The position numbers and the translations under genes were made by a program. From the NCBI GenBank assembly GCA_017471825.1, contig JAFURQ010000018.1:41676-105675 (forward strand): DNA of 64,000 bases, in the 5' to 3' direction. The notes beneath the pieces were generated by a model, which was not told the origin of the DNA, did no database searches, and worked only from the letters and a program-made list of their open reading frames with translations. The stretch is from Clostridia bacterium (GTDB lineage: Bacteria > Bacillota > Clostridia > Oscillospirales > CAG-272). Positions 17,733 to 25,161 of this stretch are shown here, one piece after another; within the stretch, counting starts at the first letter, position 1, and every line of letters begins with the position of its first letter.

Positions 17733-17763
17733 CGCAAAGATTGTGCTTTGAAAGGATAAAACG

Positions 17764-18483
17764 ATGAAAAAGATTATTGCTATTGTTCTTGTGCTGGTTT
17801 GTTGCTTCTCGATTGCAGCTTGTAGCGATGACGACGCCGTAAACGGCGTTACCGCGACCGTAAGCTGCTACGAAAACAGCCAGCCCACCAAGGTTGAGGC
17901 AACCTCGGTTCAGATAATTATCGATGATGACGGAAACGAAGTCCAAAGACTTGAAGGAAGCTACCTTCTTGTTGCCGGCAAGACCGGAGGCAAGGTTGCC
18001 GCACAGAAGACCGTTGTTCAGCAGGAGCTTGATACAATTACCGGCGGTGCGGGCGTAATTATCACCGGTCCCATAACCGAAACAAAAACCATTGAAGAAT
18101 ACCTTGAGGGTATGGGTCGCCGTACTAATGGCGGTAACTGGCGTTCCAAGGGTCTTAACTTTGCACCCTCGATGGGCTCCATAGCCATCAATATTACCGA
18201 TGCAAACGTTACCAACCCCGTTTATACCGAGGCTGAAAACAATAATAAGCTTACCTTTACAGTTGCGAACGATAAGATCGCAGAGGTTTTCGGCGCAGAT
18301 AAAGAGGGCGTTCCCGCAATCACCGCAGATTCCGACGTAACGGTTGAAATCACCAACAACGGCGACGTTATAACAGGAATTAAGGTTTCCTTCACTATCG
18401 AGGCGTACGACGATTTCCCCACTCGTAACGTCACTATCGAAACCAAGTATAATTATGAGCCTCAGGTGTTCACAATTGAGTAA
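17764..18483 (+). CDS. Lipoprotein, paralogue 2 of 3, function unknown
   Basis: 239 residues with lipobox IAAC (Cys20). It contains a Gly-rich insertion (MGRRTNGGNWRSKG) absent from its neighbours. The C-terminal half (TFTVANDKIAEVFG ... ITGIKVSFTIEAYDD ... KYNYE) aligns by eye with paralogues 1 and 3. Same operon; RBS GAAAGGA. Function unknown. Confidence 0.8.
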   Translation: MKKIIAIVLVLVCCFSIAACSDDDAVNGVTATVSCYENSQPTKVEATSVQIIIDDDGNEVQRLEGSYLLVAGKTGGKVAAQKTVVQQELDTITGGAGVIITGPITETKTIEEYLEGMGRRTNGGNWRSKGLNFAPSMGSIAINITDANVTNPVYTEAENNNKLTFTVANDKIAEVFGADKEGVPAITADSDVTVEITNNGDVITGIKVSFTIEAYDDFPTRNVTIETKYNYEPQVFTIE

Positions 18484-18507
18484 TCCAAAGGAATAGGAGA
18501 AAAAGTA

Positions 18508-19083
18508 ATGAAGAAGATTTTTGCAATCATACTCGCACTTACCTGCGCCTTTGCGATGTTCGCGTGCTCCGGAGACGATGCAACAGCATATCAGACCGAT
18601 GCCGCAGATTTCATCTCTGCGATAGAGTCTACACAGGTTACGAAGCTTAACGTTACCGTTACCGCGGATACCGAGCTCGGCACCCTTACCTCTACCTATA
18701 CCACCGAATATGCCGCTGACGGCACGAGCACCATGACCTACGCTATTGAGAAGTTCCTCGGTGCAGATGCAACCGAAGAAAAGGGCGTTGACGAGGGCAC
18801 CGTTACCTGCGATGCAAACGGCAACTACTCCGACGGCGGCGCCGTTTCAGGCAAGCTCGGTGCAACCGGTGTTAGCTTTGATGCTGACAGCGAGAAAATC
18901 ACACAGTATGAGATAAGCGGCGAAACGCTTACCGTTGTTGTTCCTGCGGCAGATACCGCGGCTGTTCTCGGCTATGAGATCGCAACCGATGCGATTATTG
19001 TAGTCACCAAGGCAGATGGTAAAATCACCGATATAACCCTTTCTTATACCGGCGTAACAGTAATTTGTAGCTACAATAAATAA
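18508..19083 (+). CDS. Lipoprotein, paralogue 3 of 3, function unknown
   Basis: 191 residues with lipobox MFAC (Cys20). The shared C-terminal pattern is TLTVVVPAADTAAVLG ... KITDITLSYTG ... CSYNK. It is the shortest member of the trio and is very rich in Thr, Ala and Asp. A strong terminator follows directly. Function unknown. Confidence 0.8.
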   Translation: MKKIFAIILALTCAFAMFACSGDDATAYQTDAADFISAIESTQVTKLNVTVTADTELGTLTSTYTTEYAADGTSTMTYAIEKFLGADATEEKGVDEGTVTCDANGNYSDGGAVSGKLGATGVSFDADSEKITQYEISGETLTVVVPAADTAAVLGYEIATDAIIVVTKADGKITDITLSYTGVTVICSYNK

Positions 19084-19091
19084 AATAAATG

Positions 19092-19133
19092 AAAAGCAAC
19101 CGCAGCACGTCGACCGTGTGCGGTTGCTTTTTT
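19092..19133 (+). terminator. Terminator of the lipoprotein operon
   Basis: Stem AAAAGCAACCGCA with its complement and a T run, 9 nt after the stop. Confidence 0.85.
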
Positions 19134-19206
19134 ATTTATCTGTTTTCAATATATCGGAAAGCCTTCGATTAATGATACGGTGTTTCTCCTTGGGATTTTG
19201 TGCAGA

Positions 19207-19746
19207 CTATTTCTTAATCAGGTAGAAATTAGTTCTGTAAGAGGTTGTGGCTCTTCCGCTAAGAGTATATTGTTCCGTCGTTGAGCGCGTTGATTGCGGC
19301 AGATCGCTTGCTTTACACAAAAGAATGCTGATATTTTGCGAGGTGTAATCGGTGAGCCCCTCTCTTGAATCAATGTGCTCAATCGGCACGAAGCCGAACT
19401 CCTCAAGACCTCTGTAATCGGTGAAGCCCGTAAAGAAAACAACTCCCAAAAAGATACCGTCACCAACGATAACGTCACACGCGCCCTCTTTCTTTTTCCA
19501 GATCTTCTCTGAGAGTGATTTTACCTCGTTGATTTCGTAGTTTATCGCTTTCTCGACTGTTTCATAGTCACCGTACTCCTCGTGAGAGTATCTTTCAATC
19601 TCTATCTTTTGCACCTTGTATTCGGTGGCGGATTCCATAACCTTGCTTGCCTCTTCATCCGAGAGCTCAACGTACTTGAGGCCGACGCCATCTACAATAT
19701 AATCCGCCTCACCATCGTTGGCGAAAGTAACAAAACGACTTGCCAT
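19207..19746 (-). CDS. Hypothetical cytoplasmic protein
   Basis: 179 residues, mixed alpha/beta, rich in Glu/Lys/Tyr, with no signal, membrane segment or known motif. It has its own consensus promoter and stands alone between lipoproteins and other orphan genes. I do not recognise a family. Confidence 0.65.
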   Translation of the reverse strand: MASRFVTFANDGEADYIVDGVGLKYVELSDEEASKVMESATEYKVQKIEIERYSHEEYGDYETVEKAINYEINEVKSLSEKIWKKKEGACDVIVGDGIFLGVVFFTGFTDYRGLEEFGFVPIEHIDSREGLTDYTSQNISILLCKASDLPQSTRSTTEQYTLSGRATTSYRTNFYLIKK

Positions 19747-19782
19747 AACAGTATCCCTTTGATTCGATTTATTTATACACCA

Positions 19783-19811
19783 AGTATATCACACCGCTAA
19801 ATACTTGTCAA
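19783..19811 (-). promoter_or_regulatory. Promoter of the hypothetical gene at 19207
   Basis: Minus-strand TTGACA (19806-19811) and TATACT (19783-19788), spacer 17 bp, 37 nt before the start codon. Confidence 0.7.
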
Positions 19812-19869
19812 GTTGAGGTAACGGCGAGATTTATATCAACCCTTGCATTCCTATGGAGCATACGCTCTG

Positions 19870-20235
19870 TTATTGCTCTCTTTCTATTACGGTCCCATTC
19901 GCATATGTGAATGCGTAAATTCCATCGATTATCGTTGACGGCAGTATAATTTTCTTTACGTGCTCGGGGACATGAATTAAGTTTAATTGCTTGTCATACT
20001 TTGCAGGGACAAAATCCGAGCCCTTTGACGGATGATGCCAGTCCGCCCATTCCTCGTGCGCGGGGATGAACGTTTGACTGTATCCGACGTGCGTAATCGG
20101 CTCACCGTTATACGTATCCGGCAGGCGTACGGTTTCGTCATTCTCATCGAATTTAATATCCTTGATGGATAGGACGTACGAATAATCGCCGCCTTTGTAG
20201 CCTATTTTGATTTTTTCTATTTCAAACGTAGCCAT
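19870..20235 (-). CDS. Small protein with BspA-type leucine-rich-repeat character
   Basis: 121 residues from the ATG at 20235, chosen because GAGGAGAG lies 8 nt upstream of it; an ATG at 20265 would place that site inside the gene. The phrases VRLPDTYNGEPITHVG and LIHVPEHVKKIILPSTI ... AFTYANG match the spacing of BspA/LRR_5 repeats (IPDTYNG-PVT-IG...IPESV--I...AF). There is no signal peptide, so it is presumably cytoplasmic or a fragment of a larger repeat protein. It has its own promoter. Confidence 0.6.
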   Translation of the reverse strand: MATFEIEKIKIGYKGGDYSYVLSIKDIKFDENDETVRLPDTYNGEPITHVGYSQTFIPAHEEWADWHHPSKGSDFVPAKYDKQLNLIHVPEHVKKIILPSTIIDGIYAFTYANGTVIEREQ

Positions 20236-20268
20236 ATCAAAACTCTCCTCGATATTTGTAGCCAATAT

Positions 20269-20297
20269 ATTGTATCACAACCTCAGAGATAATTCAA
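20269..20297 (-). promoter_or_regulatory. Promoter of the BspA-like gene
   Basis: Minus-strand TTGAAT (20292-20297) and TACAAT (20269-20274), spacer 17 bp. Confidence 0.65.
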
Positions 20298-20357
20298 GTG
20301 CCGAAAGATAATTAATGAGCCGTTATCACAACGGCTGTTTTTTAAGTGTTTATCCCC

Positions 20358-20386
20358 TTTACAGTTCTGAAAAAACGTGGTAAAAT
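20358..20386 (+). promoter_or_regulatory. Promoter of the GH1 gene
   Basis: TTTACA at 20358-20363, 17-bp spacer, TAAAAT at 20381-20386, then AAAGGA and the ATG at 20417. Confidence 0.65.
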
Positions 20387-20416
20387 GATTGCAACAAAAA
20401 TACGAAAGGAAAAAAT

Positions 20417-21727
20417 ATGGGATTCAGTGAAAATTTTCTTTGGGGTGCCGCAAGCGCAGCTCACCAAGTAGAGGGCGCATATCTTGAGGACGGTAAATCA
20501 CTCAACATATGGGATCTTTCAGAGGGACACGTTGCTTACGGTGATGACGGTAAGATTGCGTGCGACCATTATCACAGATATAAAGAGGACGTTGCTCTTA
20601 TGAAGGAGATCGGATTAAAGAGCTACCGCTTCTCTGTAAGCTGGGCGCGTATTTTCCCGACCTCAGACGGCAAGGCGAATGAAAAGGGAATTCAATTCTA
20701 CAAGGATCTTACGAATGAGCTTATAAACGCAGGCATCGTGCCGATATGTACTCTTTATCACTGGGATATGCCGCTTTGGCTTTATGAGCTCGGCGGTTGG
20801 GAGAAAGAGGAGAACATCAAATATTTCGTCAGTTACGCAGAGGAATGCGTAAGGGCTCTTTCCGACAAGATTGAGTATTGGCTCACTCTGAACGAGCCCG
20901 GTTCGTTTATTGAAGGAGGATACGACCTCGGATACCACGCTCCGTTCGTGCAGCGTTCCAAGGAGAGTATAAGGGCTATCACACGTATTACAATGCTTGC
21001 ACACGGTAAAGCCGTCGTTGCAATGCGCAATGCGGCAAAGCGCCCGATAAAGATTGGCTGTGCGCCGTCATTCGGCGTGATTATGCCGCTTAATGAGACC
21101 GAGGAAGAAATCGAAAGAGCAAGAAGACTGACCTTTGATATGGATGAGCCGTATTATTCTACTCCGTGGTGGTCTGACCCGGTCTGCCTTGGCAAGCGCC
21201 AGTGGGGAACAGATTATCTGTCCGACGAGGATTTGAAGATAATAAACCAGCCTTTAGACTTTTTTGCCTTCAACTGCTATAATGCCGGAGGCTTCGGCGC
21301 GCCGAAGAATCAGTCAAATCCCCGTTGCTATCCCGGTTATCCGCGAACTGCAATGGATTGGCCGATTACGCCCGATTGCTTGTACTGGGGCGCTCGATTC
21401 TGTTATGAAAGATACGGTCTGCCCATTTTGATTACGGAAAACGGAATGGCAAACCTGGATTTCAAAATGATGGACGGAAAGGTGCACGACCCACAGCGCG
21501 TGGATTTCATCCACCGTCACCTGCTCGGACTCCGCCGCGCCGCAGAGGAGGGAATTGAGATAATCGGATATCAGTATTGGTCGATAATGGATAACTTCGA
21601 GTGGGCGCTTGGATACAGCCGCCGATTCGGACTGATATACGTAGATTATCCAACACAGGAAAGAGTTTTAAAGGATTCCGCATATTTTTACCGCGATGTA
21701 ATCAAAAGCAACGGCGAAAATTTGTAG
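20417..21727 (+). CDS. bglA: GH1 beta-glucosidase
   Basis: 436 residues, a complete (beta/alpha)8 GH1 enzyme. The N-terminal FLWGAASAAHQVEGA motif is present. The acid/base is Glu160 in TLNEP and the nucleophile is Glu341 in ITENG; the C-terminal DNFEWALGYSRRFGL is conserved. No signal peptide, so it hydrolyses imported beta-glucosides in the cytoplasm. An unphosphorylated substrate is more likely than a PTS product since no PTS gene adjoins, but 6-phospho-beta-glucosidase activity cannot be excluded by eye. Monocistronic, with own promoter and terminator. Confidence 0.95.
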   Translation: MGFSENFLWGAASAAHQVEGAYLEDGKSLNIWDLSEGHVAYGDDGKIACDHYHRYKEDVALMKEIGLKSYRFSVSWARIFPTSDGKANEKGIQFYKDLTNELINAGIVPICTLYHWDMPLWLYELGGWEKEENIKYFVSYAEECVRALSDKIEYWLTLNEPGSFIEGGYDLGYHAPFVQRSKESIRAITRITMLAHGKAVVAMRNAAKRPIKIGCAPSFGVIMPLNETEEEIERARRLTFDMDEPYYSTPWWSDPVCLGKRQWGTDYLSDEDLKIINQPLDFFAFNCYNAGGFGAPKNQSNPRCYPGYPRTAMDWPITPDCLYWGARFCYERYGLPILITENGMANLDFKMMDGKVHDPQRVDFIHRHLLGLRRAAEEGIEIIGYQYWSIMDNFEWALGYSRRFGLIYVDYPTQERVLKDSAYFYRDVIKSNGENL

Positions 21728-21765
21728 ATGACATTTTTGGATTACAACCAAGCCTGTGCCTTGGA

Positions 21766-21803
21766 TAAAAAAATAACGGCTTCGATGAGCCGTTATTTTT
21801 TTA
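21766..21803 (+). terminator. Terminator after the GH1 gene
   Basis: Stem AAATAACGGC with its complement (21771-21796), T7 tail; probably bidirectional with the opposing gene. Confidence 0.85.
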
Positions 21804-21874
21804 TGGGGAAACCTTTGTATTTTTGAATGGCTATATATAAGAGCTATAGCTTTTGTATTCCCACAAATTTTGCT

Positions 21875-22584
21875 TTATCCGCTTGATGTAGGATTCTTTT
21901 GAGCTATGCGGCGCCGTGCACACTCAATCACAGCAAATATTATACCGTGTGATGCTACGTATATCGGAGCCATAACCCAGACGGTAAGAGATGTGTCGGA
22001 AAGCAGCGGCTCTACTATATGAAAGGCATCGTTAACGCCAAATACAGACATAAGAAACGCACCTACGGTCAAGTAGCAGGTAAAGCCTAGTATCACGCAG
22101 TACCATTTTTTATACGTTATATCTATTTGTTTGAACATAATCAGTGCGATTACAGTGACCGCTGATAAGCTATGGTGCAATAGTCCGGTAAAGGTAGGAA
22201 TATAGAAAAACGATTGATTTTGGCTGACAAATGTTGGGTATATTACTGTGGCTATTCCCCCGAACAGACCTAACAACCATAAAAAATGGAATACAGAGTT
22301 ATTTCTTTTTCCAAAAAGCACCGCAAGAGAAAGTATCAGGCTCGTCATAGCGCAAAAGCTGTCGGGTACAATGCAGTACCAACGCGTTTCTTCATAACGA
22401 AAAACCTGCGATAGTCTATTTGTTAGAACCGAAACAAGCAGCAAAAATGCAATACATTTCAGTATTATCGCTTGAGCCTTTGGGGTTTTGCGTATTTTTT
22501 CATAAAAATCAGTCCTGCAGCACCAATAATCGCAGATACTATCATATAGATTATGTGTTCTTCACCAAAAACCTGTGGAACCAT
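21875..22584 (-). pseudogene. YwaF/TIGR02206-like membrane protein gene, interrupted by a frameshift
   Basis: Two frames together make one protein. ATG at 22584, after a perfect AAGGAG, begins a frame coding MVPQVFGEEHIIYMIVSAII and stops at 22465 after 39 residues. A second frame, open from the same region, runs to 21875 with five or six membrane helices. They join if the A6 run at 22495-22500 (T6 on the plus strand) had one more A. The repaired product (~235 residues) fits the YwaF/TMEM164-like integral membrane family in length and helix pattern. The longest undamaged frame starts only at a TTG at 22444 and lacks a ribosome binding site. It could be a real mutation, a phase-variable tract or a base-calling error. 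Confidence 0.65.
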
Positions 22585-22617
22585 AAAAGATCTCCTTAAC
22601 TTATAGTAGCTAACACT

Positions 22618-22646
22618 ATAATAGAGCTTTTAAAACGGAAATTCAA
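22618..22646 (-). promoter_or_regulatory. Promoter of the frameshifted membrane gene
   Basis: Minus-strand TTGAAT (22641-22646) and TATTAT (22618-22623), 17-bp spacer, 34 nt before the ATG at 22584. It supports the full-length start rather than the downstream TTG. Confidence 0.6.
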
Positions 22647-22821
22647 GGTACACATGCGAAAAACAATAATATTTAATAAATCAATTCATATTAAAAAGGC
22701 AGTCCTGATATAGCGTACTCGCAGGGTGCTCCTGTAAGAAGTAAGCTTTGCGAAAATCGAACAATTTTAGCTTAGAGCTATGATGCTCGCTGTTCTTGCG
22801 GACCTTACGCTCTGTAAGAGA

Positions 22822-23271
22822 TCAGTCTCTCCACTTGATATAGTCGTCATACTCCTCTTGACTGTGAAAGCGGGGCTCGTCGTAATAGGGATTGAGGTCC
22901 GTGTCGGGCTTCGGTACGATGTCCACGTGCCCACGATTTACCCGACCCGAATTGCTGTAATCGGTATAGTCGTAATCTCCCAAGCGATATTTACCCGCAG
23001 TGATGGGAAACGGAACGTACGCAACGCAGTCGAAATGGACGGCGTAATATCCCACTACGCGCCCCATTGATACCACGAAGTTTTCCGAATCCAGTGAGTC
23101 ATATCTCGTCTGCCCATCGTAATCGTCGGGGTTTCGTCCCTCTTGATGAAGATCTCTCGCCTGCCACACCAAGCAAAGCGCCAGTATCTCCCCTTCCAGA
23201 TTCGCGGAAATCTCTGCCTTCTCCATATTTGCGGCAAACTCTTGTCCTTGCTCCAAAACGTAGCATTTCAT
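22822..23271 (-). CDS. Hypothetical protein, Tyr/Asp-rich C-terminus
   Basis: 149 residues. The N-terminal half looks helical (MEKAEISANLEGEILALCLVWQ) and the C-terminal half is rich in Tyr, Asp and Pro. No signal or membrane helix and no family recognised. RBS GGGAG and a consensus promoter show it is a real gene. Confidence 0.65.
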   Translation of the reverse strand: MKCYVLEQGQEFAANMEKAEISANLEGEILALCLVWQARDLHQEGRNPDDYDGQTRYDSLDSENFVVSMGRVVGYYAVHFDCVAYVPFPITAGKYRLGDYDYTDYSNSGRVNRGHVDIVPKPDTDLNPYYDEPRFHSQEEYDDYIKWRD

Positions 23272-23315
23272 CGTTTCGTCTCCCTTTTTGTAAAGATTTG
23301 ATTTATCGACAATTT

Positions 23316-23344
23316 ATTATACCATGCCCCCTAACTCATGTCAA
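23316..23344 (-). promoter_or_regulatory. Promoter of the gene at 22822
   Basis: Minus-strand TTGACA (23339-23344) and TATAAT (23316-23321), spacer 17 bp, full consensus. Confidence 0.8.
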
Positions 23345-23403
23345 GAGTCGTTCGCGGCATAAAGCCGTCGGCGATGCAGAATAAGAGAGAAGTACAACTA
23401 AAT

Positions 23404-23526
23404 CACGGCAAAGCCGTGGATGGAATCCGTAACCTGTTGCGGTATGGAATCAAAAGCGAAGGGAAGGGGGATATACAGCAAGCTGTGATGCCATGCAACG
23501 CGCGTTTTGCGCGTTGATTCCATACC
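23404..23526. repeat. Hairpin array with GATGGAATC linkers
   Basis: Non-coding. A small hairpin CACGGC-aaa-GCCGTG (23404-23418) is followed by the linker GATGGAATC (23419-23427). An imperfect hairpin (to 23442) and TATGGAATC (23443-23451) come next. Further right are a CAGC/GCTG hairpin and a 7-bp hairpin AACGCGC/GCGCGTT. The array closes with GATTCCATACC (23516-23526), the exact inverse of GGTATGGAATC at 23441-23451. The same design with GATGAAATC linkers occurs at 44273-44433. Confidence 0.6.
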
Positions 23527-23910
23527 AAGTCCTTCGGTCTTGAATAAAAGATCGACCGGTTATACTCCTTGTGAGCTTCAAGAACGACAGTTCTTGGGCG
23601 CTGTGCACCCATGCAAATCTTAGATTTGCGCTCACGGAGCAATCTGCGTGCGGCTCGCTTGTGCGAGCACAGACTCGCTCGCACTTGATTATGTAGCCTT
23701 CGGCTCAAACCGGTCGGGCATAAGCCAAGCCTAACGGCAGGACAACAAAAAGAGGTCAACCGCAAGGGCTGACCATCTAGGATTTTGCCCTGTGGGCAAT
23801 ATTTCTACTCCCTACGCCTTGAAAGCAAGCTTTCAGATCTTCGGTCGTGAAATGCGAACCTAACTTTGTGGCTCTGCCACAAAACTAGGTTTGAGGCCAC
23901 GAGATGAGGC
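23527..23910. other. Gene-free tract of many tiny palindromes
   Basis: No credible gene. Dense short inverted repeats with 3-5-nt loops are visible, for example AAGTC-cttcg-GTCTT-like, AGAAC-gac-AGTTCTT, AAATCT-TAGATTT, GCTCGCTTGTGCGAGC and TTTGTGGC-tct-GCCACAAA. This looks like a decayed or structured non-coding region continuous with the array to its left. Confidence 0.5.
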
Positions 23911-23971
23911 CAAAAACAAAAGAGAGATAACCGCAAGGGCTATCTCTCTTTTGTTGGTGGACCATCTAGGA
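23758..23971. repeat. Direct repeat of tRNA 3' end and its terminator
   Basis: AACCGCAAGGGCT then GACCATCTAGGA occur at 23758-23782. The same two blocks occur at 23929-23941 and 23960-23971, where the second block is the 3' end of the tRNA gene and the first is its terminator loop. The left copy lacks the 18 nt between the blocks. A duplicated tRNA 3' end can mark an attachment-site scar or a local duplication. Confidence 0.55.
23911..23955 (-). terminator. Terminator of the tRNA gene
   Basis: 15-bp stem AACAAAAGAGAGATA with its complement; on the minus strand it ends in TTTTGTTTTT. It directly abuts the tRNA CCA end. Confidence 0.8.
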
Positions 23972-24031
23972 CTCGAACCTAGGACCGACCGGTTATGAGC
24001 CGGTAGCTCTAACCAACTGAGCTAATGGTCC
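23955..24031 (-). tRNA. tRNA with CAT anticodon (Ile2 or elongator Met)
   Basis: 77-nt minus-strand cloverleaf with an encoded CCA end. The acceptor stem is GGACCAT/ATGGTCC, the D arm contains AGCTCAGTTGGTTAGAGC, the anticodon loop is CTCATAA (anticodon CAT) and the T arm contains GGTTCGAGTCC. The body resembles tRNA-Ile(CAU), whose C34 is changed to lysidine, more than a typical Met tRNA. The choice between Ile2 and Met is not certain from sequence alone. Confidence 0.95.
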
Positions 24032-24046
24032 ATACAGAACTCTTGT

Positions 24047-24055
24047 ATTATAGCA
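24047..24055 (-). promoter_or_regulatory. Extended -10 promoter of the tRNA
   Basis: Minus strand reads TGCTATAAT, an extended -10, 16 nt before the tRNA 5' end. No good -35 was found at 17 bp. Confidence 0.5.
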
Positions 24056-24210
24056 GAGAAATATGTACAAATCTTTAATAAATATTGAACAACTATTAAA
24101 TTAAGAGCAAAGGTGATATATATTTTTGCTTTGATGTGGAGTAAATGGGCGAAATATGATAAAAAAATTCAAAAATATTCAAAAAATGCCTCTTTTTTGA
24201 TATATATTTA

Positions 24211-24239
24211 TTGACAAGTGCGTAACTATATGATATTAT
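24211..24239 (+). promoter_or_regulatory. Promoter of the PC4/YdbC-like gene
   Basis: TTGACA at 24211-24216, 17-bp spacer, TATTAT at 24234-24239. Confidence 0.7.
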
Positions 24240-24299
24240 ATAAATGTACATATATAAATATTTAAAATTGACATTTTAAAATCTATAAGGAGAAAAGAC

Positions 24300-24524
24300 A
24301 TGCCTGAGATTAAATATGAAGTAGTTGAAACAGTTGGAGTTGTCAGCGAAGGCAAGAATGGCTGGAATAAAGAGCTTAATCTCATCAGCTGGAACGAAAG
24401 AGAGCCCGTTTACGATATCCGTACTTGGTCTCCCGATCACGAGAAGATGGGAAAAGGTATCACTATTTCTGTTGAAGAAGCTAAGGTTCTTCGTGATATG
24501 CTCAACTCTCTCAACCTCGGTTAA
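24300..24524 (+). CDS. YdbC-like PC4 family single-stranded-DNA-binding protein
   Basis: 74 residues matching the bacterial PC4/YdbC fold. A curved sheet includes VVSEGKNGWNKELNLISWN and PVYDIRTWSPDHEKMGKG, followed by a C-terminal helix ISVEEAKVLRDMLNSL. Such proteins dimerise and bind single-stranded nucleic acid; their cellular role in Firmicutes is poorly defined. Monocistronic with strong promoter, RBS AAGGAG and terminator. Confidence 0.88.
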   Translation: MPEIKYEVVETVGVVSEGKNGWNKELNLISWNEREPVYDIRTWSPDHEKMGKGITISVEEAKVLRDMLNSLNLG

Positions 24525-24533
24525 GAAAAGAAT

Positions 24534-24568
24534 AAAACGGTTGCTTAACGGCAACCGTTTTGTTTTTT
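24534..24568 (+). terminator. Terminator after the YdbC-like gene
   Basis: 11-bp stem AAAACGGTTGC with its complement and a T6 tail. Confidence 0.88.
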
Positions 24569-24952
24569 ACACGGCATTGATATTTGAGCATTTAAATTTA
24601 CACGGGTTGCCATTATCAGATAAAATTAGGCGCAAAATGCAAATAACAATTTACATATTGCGCTGTTTAAAACTGTGCCGCTTGCTCTGATGCTTATAGG
24701 GTGAGGCGGTTATTCCTTGCTTCTGCACAATAGTGGCATTCGACGATTGATAACCGTAATTTTCTGTGCGATATTTGATATTTTCGCCTGTTTCTTTATT
24801 AACGCACTCGCGCGTGCATTGTGCACAAAATATTGGTTTAAATATTGTCGAAAATGTAGAAACTCTTTTTGCGTAATATCTCCTATCTTGACTTATTTAT
24901 ACTTTTGTGTTATATTTATGATTGATATAGTGGCGTGATTACCAGATGCCAA

Positions 24953-25088
24953 TTGTGCATCCTGAACGGAGGCACTTTCGGCAGTAACTGCTTTGTAAGG
25001 CTTGGTTTTTTGGCGGCTTTTGTTGCCAACTGATCGCAAACGCTTCAGCGTTTTGGTTGTTGCCGAGTCATCGTGTCAGGATTCACAA
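24953..25088 (+). ncRNA. Candidate structured RNA upstream of the solute-binding lipoprotein
   Basis: The 24569-25161 gap (nearly 600 nt) holds no convincing gene. Within it TTGTG-c-ATCCTGA (24953-24965) can pair with TCAGGAT-t-CACAA (25076-25088), closing a domain of about 136 nt. Inside are a GCAG-taa-CTGC hairpin and an AAACGC-ttca-GCGTTT hairpin flanked by CCAA/TTGG. An 8-bp hairpin CCCAAATG/CATTTGGG follows at 25097-25121, 20 nt before the RBS region. It does not look like a riboswitch class I know. It may be a leader element or an independent RNA. Confidence 0.45.
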
Positions 25089-25161
25089 AGCTTAACCCCA
25101 AATGCAAGCCGCTCATTTGGGAGAGAAATAAAGCGGCGAAAATTTTAGAAGGAGAAAAAAC

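Noticed and set aside
20318-20343. Terminator-like hairpin AGCCGTT/AACGGCT with T6 upstream of the GH1 gene
   Set aside because: It lies before the GH1 promoter and after no plus-strand gene, so it neither attenuates GH1 nor ends a known transcript. Possibly a relic or a partial copy of the similar hairpin at 21771-21796.
23404-24031. CRISPR array or IS element in the palindrome-rich tract
   Set aside because: Repeats are not of constant length or spacing, no spacers of equal size and no transposase frame or terminal repeats were found.
24717-24938. Open frame of 73 codons in the gap before the solute-binding lipoprotein
   Set aside because: No ribosome binding site, odd Cys/Phe/Ile-rich composition and no similarity; the gap reads as non-coding.
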